DNA of 64,000 nt from Bifidobacterium xylocopae. Lineage in GTDB: Bacteria > Actinomycetota > Actinomycetes > Actinomycetales > Bifidobacteriaceae. The notes under the pieces were generated by a model that ran no database searches, had not been told where the DNA came from, and was given only the letters and a program-made list of their open reading frames with translations. A program made the translations under genes and the position numbers. This document shows, piece after piece, positions 8,688 through 17,877 of this stretch. Location of the stretch: NCBI RefSeq assembly GCF_003315615.1, contig NZ_PDCH01000001.1, positions 62,001-126,000 on the forward strand. Reading direction: 5' to 3'. Position 1 is the stretch's first letter. Every line of letters begins with the position of its first letter.

Positions 8688-11270
8688 TCAGCAGCGCACA
8701 AGCGGCAGGATCAATAAGGCCAGCAGATAGGCGGCGGTGCAGCCGATGAAGGCGAGGTCGATTCGACCCATGCTCAGGCGCCGGTAATGCGTTCGATGGC
8801 GGCCGCCCTCATAGCAGCGGGCATCCAGTGCCTGGCTCAGGTTATCGGCGTGGCGCAAGGCGCCTGCGAAGACCGGTACGGCTATGGCTACCGCTGCGCG
8901 CAGACGCTGGTCCAGGGCGCCCGATTCAATGGAACCACCACGCGCCGCCTGGGCGTCGATGATGGAGTGGACCTCCTGGTTGAGGGTAGGGATGAAACGC
9001 AGGGCCAAGGAGAGGACCAGGGCCATCTCGCCGGTGTGGACCCCCCAACGGGACAGCGGCTTCAGCAGGCTCTCGAAGGCGTCGGTCATCTGTGTGGGCG
9101 TGGTGGTCTCGACCAGCAGGGCGCCCAGGAGAATGATCAGCAGGAAGCGGCAGGAATAGAGTATGGCCACCCAGACCCCTTGGTCGGTGACCTGGAGCGG
9201 CCCCCAGTGGGCCAAGGGCCGGCCGGTCCGGGTGAAGAAGAGGTTTACGGGAACGAGGACAAGCATGAGCAGCAGGAAGACGCGCACCGATTTCAACAGA
9301 CTCCCGATGGGGACGTGCGCGGCCCCGAAGAGTGTGGCTGTGACTACGAAACCCAGGGCCAGCTGATTGGGCCGGCTGATGAAGAAGGCGGTGAGCATCA
9401 TCAGCAGGAAGGTGATGATCTTCGCCCGGGGGTCGAGACGACCCGTCAGGCCGGTGCGCGGTCCGTCGGCCTTCGATGGGGCAAGGCCTTCCGACTGGAC
9501 CTGGTGGGTGGGGGCGGCGGTTCCGGTGGCGCCCGCTGCGGACGGCGGGGTATGGGCGGGCAGGTCCTGAGCGGGACTGGGTTCGGCGGCAAGCAGACCA
9601 TGGTAGCGCTCCAGCACCCGGCTCACGGGGCCGTATGCGAGCTGCCTGCCGCGCTCCAGGAGAAGGGCCTCATCGGCCAGCTGAAGGGCCTCCTGGTCGG
9701 AATGGGTGTTCATCACTATGGTGACGCCCCTGCGATGCAGTACGCGCAGGAGGGCCATGATGCGCTGGCTTGCTGCCGGGTCCAGGCTTGCGGTGACTTC
9801 GTCGAGAACCAGGACTTGCGGGTTGCAGGCCACGATCCCGGCTATGGCGACCAGGCGCTGCTGTCCCCCTGAGAGGTCGAAGGGGGAGCGGTCGGCCAGG
9901 GCCGCCACCCCCAGCAGGTCCAAGGCGTCCTCGACCCGTTTGCGCACCTGGTCCGGCTCGAGGCCAAGGTTGCGTGGACCGTAGGCCACGTCCTGGGCCA
10001 CGGTGTCGGCGAAGAGCTGGTGCTCGGGGTACTGCATCACGAAGCCCACCCGCTGGCGCAGGAGGCGCAGGAGTCGGCGGCGTCGTCGCCCCCGGGCGGG
10101 TGGGATCCCGCCCGCGATGTCCAGACCGGCCATGCGGATGGATCCCGCGGAAGGGGCCAGCAGGGCGCACAGGAGCCGGGAGAGCGTGGACTTGCCCGAT
10201 CCGTTGCGGCCCATGACGGCCAGGGTGTGGCCGGCTTGCAACTCGAAGGAGAGGTCCGTCAGGGTCTCGCCGTCCGCATCGGGATAGGAGAAGGAGAGGC
10301 CTTGGACGTTGACCGCCGGCGCCGCGGACCCCTGCCGGTCGGCGACGGCGCTGGGCGGAACGCCCCCTTGGCCTTCCTTCGTCGAAGCCGGGACCGCTGG
10401 GGCCGGATCCTTATGGATGGGTTCCGGCAGGTGGGAGCTTCCGGACCCCTCCGCAGGCGGGGGGGAGAGAATGGCCAGATCCCGCCGGGACAGCACCTCC
10501 CGCGGGGTGCCGGAGGCTACGATCCGACCGTCGGCGAGCAACATCACCCGGTCGGCCCGCCTGGCCTCATCCAGCTGGTGGGTGATGTGGACAACGGCTT
10601 TGCCTGCCAAGGCCAGACGGTCCATGATGTCCATGATGTCCTGTTGCCCGGCCGTGTCGAGCATGGCACCGGGCTCATCCAGAATGATCAGCCGGGGCTC
10701 CATCGCCAGGTTGCCTGCCACGGCCAGGCGTTGCTGCTGGCCGCCGGACATGCGTGTGGGATCCCGGTCGGCCTGGCCGCTCATGCCGACACGGGCCAGG
10801 GCGTCATCGACAGCCTGGGAGATGCGGGCGGGCTGGAAGCCCAGGTTCTCCGGGCCGAAGGCCACATCGTCCCGGGCTACGGTCGTGACGATCTGGTCTT
10901 CCGGGTTCTGCAGGACGATGCCGATCGAATGCCGGGCCATCCGGTAGCGCTCGGGACGCACCCGGCCCTTCTCGGCGGGCAGGGAGCCGTCGAAGACGAT
11001 GGAGCCCATCAGCTCGACCCGCCCGGCATCGGGGGCCGCAGCACCGGCCAGGATCCTGCCCAGCGTGGATTTGCCGGAACCATTGGCACCCAGGATGCAC
11101 AGGTGTTCCCCGGCCATGACCGACAGGTTCACCCGGTCCAGTGCCCAGGTGCGGCCGCCGTCGTAGGACAAGGAGACATCGTTCAGGCGCGCCAGCGGCG
11201 GGACGTTGTCGGTGGCCCCGGCCGGCCTTTCGGAGGTCGGTGCCGTATGTGGCGGCAGGGCTTCGCTCAC
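8688..11270 (-). CDS. tripartite ECF module: ATPase-ATPase-EcfT fusion
   Basis: An 860-residue fusion of the complete energising module of an energy-coupling-factor transporter. ATPase domain 1 (about 25-265) has Walker A GANGSGKST at 61-69, LSGGQ-type signature MSGGQQQR and Walker B LIILDEP. ATPase domain 2 (about 310-545) has GRNGSGKST, LSGGQQR and VLVLDEV, with Val replacing the usual Pro. After a Pro/Ala linker comes an EcfT membrane domain (about 600-860) with several helices and the coupling-helix region (Ala-Arg-Gly, LDARCYEG). The GTG start overlaps the ribU stop (GTGA), so translation is coupled. A longer reading upstream to 11687 only shadows ribU in another frame. Usual ECF systems use separate EcfA1, EcfA2 and EcfT proteins. 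The inferred role is driving riboflavin uptake with RibU. Confidence 0.9.
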   Translation of the reverse strand: MSEALPPHTAPTSERPAGATDNVPPLARLNDVSLSYDGGRTWALDRVNLSVMAGEHLCILGANGSGKSTLGRILAGAAAPDAGRVELMGSIVFDGSLPAEKGRVRPERYRMARHSIGIVLQNPEDQIVTTVARDDVAFGPENLGFQPARISQAVDDALARVGMSGQADRDPTRMSGGQQQRLAVAGNLAMEPRLIILDEPGAMLDTAGQQDIMDIMDRLALAGKAVVHITHQLDEARRADRVMLLADGRIVASGTPREVLSRRDLAILSPPPAEGSGSSHLPEPIHKDPAPAVPASTKEGQGGVPPSAVADRQGSAAPAVNVQGLSFSYPDADGETLTDLSFELQAGHTLAVMGRNGSGKSTLSRLLCALLAPSAGSIRMAGLDIAGGIPPARGRRRRRLLRLLRQRVGFVMQYPEHQLFADTVAQDVAYGPRNLGLEPDQVRKRVEDALDLLGVAALADRSPFDLSGGQQRLVAIAGIVACNPQVLVLDEVTASLDPAASQRIMALLRVLHRRGVTIVMNTHSDQEALQLADEALLLERGRQLAYGPVSRVLERYHGLLAAEPSPAQDLPAHTPPSAAGATGTAAPTHQVQSEGLAPSKADGPRTGLTGRLDPRAKIITFLLMMLTAFFISRPNQLALGFVVTATLFGAAHVPIGSLLKSVRVFLLLMLVLVPVNLFFTRTGRPLAHWGPLQVTDQGVWVAILYSCRFLLIILLGALLVETTTPTQMTDAFESLLKPLSRWGVHTGEMALVLSLALRFIPTLNQEVHSIIDAQAARGGSIESGALDQRLRAAVAIAVPVFAGALRHADNLSQALDARCYEGGRHRTHYRRLSMGRIDLAFIGCTAAYLLALLILPLVRC

Positions 11271-11881
11271 CGGTTGACCAGCCGGGAGATCGGCTTGTAG
11301 ACCAGGAAGGTCACCAGGCCGTGGATGGCGAACTTCATCAGGTTGAAGGGCAGCAGGATCGGTACGATCATGGCCAGCACCTCGCCCATGGACATGTGCG
11401 CGTAGAGGGGCGTGATCGCGATGTTGCACAGGATGGCCGCGATCACGCCCAGGACGGCACCGGTGACGATGCCAAGGACCGCTCCTGCGCGGGTGTGGAT
11501 CTTGCGGTAGATCAGGGCTGCGGGCACGCTCAGGGCCAGGGCCACGACGATGGCTACCAGGGCGCCGAAGGGGTTGGTGAACACGTGCGGCAGGAAGCCC
11601 AGCACCGAGACGATCGCCGCCGCGGCGGGGCCGAACGCGAAGCCGGCCACCAGGACCACGATTCCCGAAGGGTCGTACCTCAGCCAAGGCGCCACCGGGA
11701 AAATCGGGAAGGAGAAGAAGCTGACCACCATCGTCAATGCCACGAACAGGGCGTATACGGCGATCCGTTTGGTGGACCAGCGGCCGTGGTCGGCCCCTCC
11801 CGTGGAGTGGGCGTCGGTGAGGGGTGTGCCCGGCGCGTCCGGATGATGCGACTGGTTTGGGGTATGCGAAGACATGCTCAT
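11267..11881 (-). CDS. ribU: riboflavin ECF transporter S component RibU
   Basis: A 204-residue membrane protein, the substrate-binding S component for riboflavin. A variable hydrophilic N terminus (about 35 residues) is followed by about six hydrophobic helices. The RibU-like region FPIFPVAPWLRYDPSGIVVLVAGFAFGP begins near residue 58, and the conserved Asn-Leu-Met-Lys-Phe lies near the C terminus. The ATG at 11881 follows GAGG by six bases, immediately after an FMN riboswitch; this riboswitch is the strongest evidence for substrate. It forms a two-gene operon with the fused A-A-T protein. Confidence 0.9.
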   Translation of the reverse strand: MSMSSHTPNQSHHPDAPGTPLTDAHSTGGADHGRWSTKRIAVYALFVALTMVVSFFSFPIFPVAPWLRYDPSGIVVLVAGFAFGPAAAAIVSVLGFLPHVFTNPFGALVAIVVALALSVPAALIYRKIHTRAGAVLGIVTGAVLGVIAAILCNIAITPLYAHMSMGEVLAMIVPILLPFNLMKFAIHGLVTFLVYKPISRLVNR

Positions 11882-11889
11882 GGAGAGCC

Positions 11890-12022
11890 TCGTTTCTTCC
11901 ATCCGGACTGTGACCGTTGGCTTCGGACTCTCACCGACATCCACCGCTTGCACGGGTCGCGGGCTCCCGGACAGCAGAATCCGGATACCGCCAGTAAGGA
12001 ATTGCACCTTCCCTGAAACATA
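11890..12022 (-). promoter_or_regulatory. FMN riboswitch (RFN element)
   Basis: Read on the minus strand, the conserved RFN blocks occur in order: AGGGAAGGTGCAATTCC, ACTGGCGGTAT, AGCCCGCGACCCG, GGTGAGAGTCCGAAGCC, and GGTCACAGTCCGGATGGAAG. The 3' end runs straight into the ribU ribosome-binding site (GAGG) only a few bases on, and no terminator hairpin follows. Control by hiding the ribosome-binding site when FMN is bound is therefore more likely than attenuation. Confidence 0.95.
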
Positions 12023-12158
12023 GACATCATCCAACGTAGCAGGGTGGGTCGGTGGCGTCAATGGTATGTGCGGTCGGTCGGGGCGCAGGTCGGGCTGGTC
12101 GCGGGCGCTGTGATCGTCAGGGTCGGTGGCCTGCCGCAGCGTCCGTGCCGGTCCGGGC

Positions 12159-15100
12159 TCAGGCCTTGCCGTCTTGGGCGAGGGTCCGGCGGTGTTTGCC
12201 GACCAGGTGGCAGCCGTATCCGGCGGCGGCGGTGAGCATGAGGGTCAGGCCCGCCAGGCGTGTCAGGGGGATGCGTCCGGCTTTGACGAGGGTGAAGGCC
12301 GGTTGGTAGGTGTAGGCGTTCCTGATGGTGTAGTCGGCCTGGTCGGCGCCGGCGGTGTCCCAGCTGATGACCGCGTCGACCGTTTCGTCGTCATGCCGGC
12401 CGGTGAGGCCGTGCCAGTGGCCGGGGGAGTCCCGGACCAGGCCGGTGACCGGTGTGCCTCCGAGTTTCAGGTCGTGCACGTTGACGGTGGGCTGGTCGGT
12501 GTTTCCGGGGCGGGTGCGTCCGGTGGTGGTGCCGTCGCCGAGCTGGCCGCCGGCGTTGGCGCCCCAGGTGTATACCTGACCGCTGCTGTCGGTGGCGAGG
12601 CTGTGCGCGCTGCCGGCGCCCGGGCCGGCTCCTGTGGCGCCGCCGGGCAGGTTGAGCCGTTGGGGGCTGGCCGTGCCGGTGGTGGTTCCGTCGCCGAGCT
12701 GGCCGCCGGTGTTGGCGCCCCAGGTGTAGAGGGTGCCGTCGTCGGTCAGGGCGATCATGTGGCTGCCGCCGGCGGCGATGGCTTGGACGGCGGGGTCGCC
12801 GGGCAGGCTGATCTTGGTGGGGCCGGTCTTGTCGGTGGTGGTGCCGTCGCCGAGCTGGCCGCTGGCGTTGCCGCCCCAGGTGTAGAGCGCACCGGTGTCG
12901 CTGACCGCCGCTGAGTAGTCGTCGCCGGCCGTGATTTGCGCGAAGGCCACGTTCGCGGGCATGGCGACCGCCTGCGGGCTGCTGGTCGCGCCGCCGGTGG
13001 TGCCGAGCTGGCCTTTGCCGTTGGCGCCCCAGGCGTATGCCCGGCCCTGGTCGGTGATGGCCAGGGAGTGGAACTTGCCGGCGCCGATGTCGACGAACCT
13101 GCGGCCGGCGGGGGCGGCGACGGCGACGGGGGTCTTGCGTGTGGCGGTGTCGCCGGCGCCGAGCTGGCCGCTGCCGTTGAACCCGGCGGCGTATATTTTC
13201 CCGTCGTCGCCCAGGGCCAGGCTGTGGTAGAAGCCGGCGGCCACCTGTGTGACGCTGACCCCCGCGGGTGTCTGGAAGGTGACGGGCAGGGGGCGGTTGA
13301 TGTCGCTGCCGTCGCCGAGCTGTCCGTAGTTGATGCCCCAGGCGTAGGCCTTGCCGTCCGATCCCACGGCGATGGCGTGGCTGGCGCCCGCGGCCAGGGC
13401 GGTGAAGGTCACGCCCGCGGGTGCGTGCACGCGCACCGGGGTCGGGCGGTCGGTGGTGGTGCCGTCGCCCAGCTGGCCCTTGTCGTTCTTGCCCCAGGCG
13501 TATATGTTGCCGTCAGAGCCCAGGGCGAGGCTGAATCCCGCGCCGCCGGCCGTCCGGGTGAAGCGCACGCCCGGCGCGCCCGGCCCGGTCAGGTCCACGC
13601 GCCGGTCGCCGGCGGCGGGCCCGCTGGCGGGGGTGACCGAGAAGGACTGCCGGTCCCATCTGGCCGTCAGGCGCGTCCCGGCGTTCACCGCCCGGTTGAA
13701 GTCGTAGGGGCGGCCGTCGCTGGTGAACCATCCGGCGAATCCGTGGCCGCTCCATTGGGGCGGGTCCGGCCAGGCGGCGTGGCGGCCCTCGCCTTCGTCG
13801 AAGCTTTGGCTGGCCGGGGCCCTGCCGGGCGCGCCGCCCAGGTCGAAGTCGATCGTGTACCGGTCGAGGTAGCGGTAGGGGAAGGTCTTCGGCGTCCTGC
13901 CGTCGCGGGCGACGCTCCATGTGACGGTCACGTCCACGCCGCCGGCCGCGTGGGCCGGGCTGGTGCCCGTCCACCGGCCGCTGGCGGCGTTGTAGCCGCC
14001 CGTGGCGGCGCTGCGGTCGAAGCTGACGGCGTCGATGGTCGCGGCGGGCGGCAGGGCGTCGGCCGGCTCCGGGCGGTCGGTGGTGGTCCCGTCGCCCAGC
14101 TGGCCCTTGTCGTTGCCGCCCCAGCCGCGCACCTGGCCGTCGATGCCGACGGCGGCGCTGTGGGTCTTGCCGGCCGACAGGCTGCAATAGCCGACGCCGG
14201 CGGGGTTGTCGACGGCTTGGGGGCGGGTCGCGTCGCGGGTGCTGTTGTCGCCCAGCTGCCCGTGGTCGTTGCCTCCCCAGGCGAACAGGCGCCCGTCGTC
14301 GGTCAGGGCGAGCGTGTAGCCGCTGCCCAGGGCCACCCGCCTGGCGTTTGCGCCGCCGGGCAGGGCCACCTGGCCGGGGGTGCTGTTGTCGGTGGTGGTC
14401 CCGTCGCCCAGCTGCCCGTGGTCGTTGCCTCCCCAGGCGAGCAGGCGCCCGTCGTCGGTGACGGCGGCCGAGGTGTTGCCCGAAGCGGCCACCCGGCTGG
14501 CCCGGGCCCCGCCCGGCAGGCTGACGGGCTGCGGGTTGTTCGGCCCGGAGCCGGTGAATCCCTGCTGGCCGGACCCGTTGCCGCCCCAGGCGTGGAGCCG
14601 GCCGTCCTCGGTGGCTGCCAGGGAGTGCCATTGCCCGGCGGCCGCGTCCGTGAACCGGTGGCCGGCGGGCGGGTCGACCCGTACGGGGGAGGTGTGTTTG
14701 GAGGTGTCGCCGGTGCCGAGCTGGCCGGCCGTGTTCGCGCCGGCCGCCCAGATGCGGCCGTCCTGGTCCACGGCCAGGGTGTGGTAGGAGCCGGTCGAGA
14801 CGCGGGTGACGGCCACCCCGGCCGGTGTGGCGAAGCGCACCGGCGTCGACCGGTTCGTTTCGCTGTTGTCGCCCAGCTGGCCCCAGTTGACGCCCCAGCC
14901 GTAGACGCTGCCGTCCGAGGCGAGCGCGAGGACGGTCTGCGGCCCGGCGCTGATCTGGGTGAAGGTCAGGCCGGCCGGCGTGTGCGCGCGCACCGGCACC
15001 GTGCTGGCGGGGCCGCCGCCGTCGCCCAGCTGGCCCTTGTTGTTCGCGCCCCAGCCGTAGACGAAGCCGTCCGAGCCCAGGGCGGCTGTGAAGTCGTCCC

Positions 15101-17611
15101 CTGCGCTCACCTGGGTGAACCGGACGCCGGGCCGGCCGGCGAGCGAGACGCTGACCGGCGTGCCGCCGGCCTTGGGCCCCTTGCGCGGCTCCATGCTCAA
15201 CGTGTAGGAGTCCCACCGGGCCGTCAGCGACGCGTCCGCGCCGACCGGTTCGCTGAAGTCGAAGGGCCGGCCGTCGCCGGTGAACCAGCCGGCGAACTCA
15301 TGGCCCGCCCAGCTGGGGTTCTGGGGGCGGGCGGCCGCCTTGCCCGAACCCTCGGTGAACGTCTGGCTGGCCGGCGCCGCCCCAGGGGCGCCCCCCAGGC
15401 CGAATGAGACCGTGTACCGGTCCAGGTAGCCGTAGGACAGCTCGTAGTCGGGCTGGGCCCGCCCGTCCACGGTCCAATGGACCGTGACCGGGACCCGGCC
15501 GTGGGTGTGGGCGGGGGCCGTCAGCTTCCAGACCCGGCCGGCGCCGTCCCAGGCCGGCGCCGGCGCGGCCCTGCCGTCGATGTCCACCCCGGTGACGGCG
15601 ACCCGGGCGCCGGGGCTGCCGGCCGGCGGGTCAGGCGCCGTCAGCGACAGCGTGTTCCCCCCGGCGCTGGGCCCGCTGGAGGGGCGCAGCGTGAACGCAT
15701 AGGCCTGCCAGCGGGCGGTCAGGGTCATGCTGGAGGTGACGGGCGTGCCGAAGTTCCAGGCCGCGCCCGCGTCCGTGTACCAGCCGGTGAGCCAGTGATG
15801 CTCCCAGCTGGGCGCCGGGCTGGGTTCGGCGACGGGCTGGGGGTCGTCGGAGTACACCGTCTGGTCGGCGGGCGTGGGGCTGGGGATATGGCCGGCCGCC
15901 TCGCCCAGGCTGAAACGCACGGTGTACGGGGCGAAGTACGTGTAGTGGAGGGTGACGCTGCCGGGGCTGCCGTCGACCACGTTGTTGTTGCCGTCCAGGC
16001 CGTCGTACCGGTAGTCGACGGTCACGTTCCTCCTGTCCGGGGCACGGGAGGGCAGCGTGATGTCCCAGGCCCCGGTGGCCGGATCGACGCTCCGGTCGCC
16101 GGCGCCGATGGCGGCGCCGGCCGCGGTGACGCCGGTGATCGTGTACCGCGGCGACGCCACCCGCACGGGCCTAGTAGTCTGGCCGTATATGCCGCTGGAG
16201 TCTTTGCTGACACCGAGCTGCCCTTGGCCGTTGTCTCCCCAGGCGTATGCTTTTCCGTCGCTGATGCCGAGGCTGTGGTCCTCGCCTGCGCTGATGCTGG
16301 TCCAGGTGGTGTTGGGGGCCGGGTCCTTGACGCGCACGGGCTTCGTGCTGTAGCGGACGACGCTGCCGGTGCCGAGCTGGCCGCGGCTGCCGAATCCCCA
16401 GCCGTAGGCGTGTCCGTCGCTGTCGAGGGCGAGGCTGTGGCTGCCGCCTCCTGCGCTGATGGCCTTCCAGATGGTGTTGGGGGCCGGGTCCTTGACGCGC
16501 ACCGGCGTGTTCTTGTCGGCGCTACTATCACCGGGTCCGGTGTTTTTGCTGCCGTCGCCGACCTGGCCTTCGCTGTTCCATCCCCAGCCGTAGGCGTGTC
16601 CGTCGCTGTCGATGCCGAGGCTGAGGTAGTAGCCTGCGCTGACGGTCTTCCAGGTGGTGTTGGGATGGCCAGCCGGGTCCTTGACGGGCACCGGCGTGTT
16701 CTTGTCGACGCTGTAATCGCTGGATGAGGTGCCGTTGCTGCCGTTGCCGAGCTCGCCGGAGCTGTTGGATCCCCAGCCGTAGGCGTGCCCGTCGCTGGCG
16801 ATGCCGAGGCTGTGCGAGAAGCCTGCGCTGACGGCCTTCCAGGTGGTGTTGGGATGGCCAGCCGGGTCCTTGACGCGCACCGGCGTGTTCTTGCTGGCGC
16901 TGCTGCCGTCGCCGAGCTCGCCCCTGTCGTTTTTTCCCCAGCTGTAGGCGTGTCCGTCGCTGGCGATGCCGATGCTGTACAACTCGCCTGCGCTGACGGT
17001 CTTCCAGGTGGTGTTGGGATGGCCAGCCGGGTCCTTGACGCGCACCGGCGTGTTCTTGTCGGCGCTATGATCACCGGGTCCGGTGTTTTGGCTGCCGTCG
17101 CCGAGCTCGCCGGAGAAGTTGGATCCCCAGCTGTAGGCGTGCCCGTCGTCGCCGATGGCGAGGCTGTGATCGTTGCCTGCGCTGACCTGGGTGAAGCGCA
17201 CGCCCGCCGGCGCGTGTACGAGCACGGGAATGTTGCGCTTGGCGTTGGTGCCGTCGCCGAGCTGGCCGTAGGTGTTCTGTCCCCATGCGTAGGTGTTGCC
17301 GTCGCTGCCGATGGCCAGGCTGTGCTCGTAGCCTGTGCTGATCTGGGTGAAGGTGATGCCGCTGGTGGGCGGTGAGGGTGGGGTGATGGTGGTGTGGGTG
17401 CCGGCCGTGTTGGCGGGCCCCCTAGCGGGGGAGATAGTGAACCCGTCTACGGTCTCCGACCCAGGGCTGCCCCCGCGAAGGAGGTGGCTTGGGGAGCCGC
17501 TGTGGGCCGGGTCAGCGCTGACCGAGCTTATGGATTGAAGCCCCCCCCCCCCCCTAGGAGGATGAGTGCTAGCGCCACGCATGCTGCGCTGGTGGTACGG
17601 AGACTGCGCAT
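12159..17611 (-). CDS. phase-variable triple RCC1-propeller surface protein (OFF by frameshift)
   Basis: The gene begins at 17611 (after GAGGAG) with a signal peptide: Met-Arg-Ser-Leu-Arg, then the hydrophobic core VALALILL. It then enters 14 consecutive G residues (17541-17554) and, as sequenced, stops 27 codons in. With 12 or 15 G the frame opens into one reading frame to 12159 (1817 residues for 15 G). The downstream part holds 21 RCC1 repeats in three sets of seven (roughly residues 87-494, 829-1194 and 1350-1700). Between them lie three InlB-type Listeria-Bacteroides repeats (LTARW endings) and IPT/TIG-like Pro-Ser-Gly-Pro segments. The C terminus has IPLTR, a hydrophobic helix and a basic tail, resembling a degenerate sortase signal. 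Inferred role: surface adhesin or ligand-binding protein. Confidence 0.8.
16640..17060 (-). repeat. near-identical tandem RCC1 unit repeats at DNA level
   Basis: A block of about 50 bases encoding the end of an RCC1 unit (NTTWK and PAGHPNT) recurs almost unchanged near 16648, 16837 and 17000. Related but shorter copies lie near 16300 and 16470. Such DNA identity, stronger than in the other two propellers, suggests recent duplication or gene conversion and makes the block prone to recombination. Confidence 0.7.
17541..17554. repeat. poly-C/poly-G tract of 14, slippage switch
   Basis: Fourteen consecutive C on the plus strand (G in the coding strand) sit directly after the signal-peptide hydrophobic core of the RCC1 protein. 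The signal-peptide frame and the 1.8-kilocodon downstream frame differ by exactly one base here, so slipped-strand mispairing to 12 or 15 would join them. A sequencing miscall of the homopolymer is the alternative explanation. Confidence 0.9.
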
Positions 17612-17877
17612 TGGTAATCGCTCCTCGAGCGTATGAGCGAAGGTGACTGCCTGGCCCGCCTTCGATTGGTTCCCTTCCATGCCCGCTCGCGGCTCCCCAA
17701 CCGTTTCGACGGACACAATCTGTGCACCAATATAGCATGCTGCCCTACCCCGCACAGGAATGGTGGTGCAGGAGAAGGTCGTCGATGGCTGGCGCAGCCT
17801 GGTCCGGTGCGGATTGCACAGGCGGCGGGGAAGGCGGCCGGGAGTGAAAGTTGCGGGGCAATGCCACAATGGGAGCC

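Noticed and set aside
11271-11687. Upstream extension of the ECF fusion
   Set aside because: It lies within ribU in another frame; the GTGA overlap at 11267-11270 gives the natural start.
12936-15407. Plus-strand open frame of about 823 codons
   Set aside because: It is antisense to the RCC1 gene and arises from GC-rich third positions; its Val/Ala/Gly-rich product has no domain features and no ribosome-binding site.
16130-17350. Repeat array that might be a CRISPR
   Set aside because: Repeats are in frame with RCC1 units, irregularly spaced and without unique spacers of constant length.
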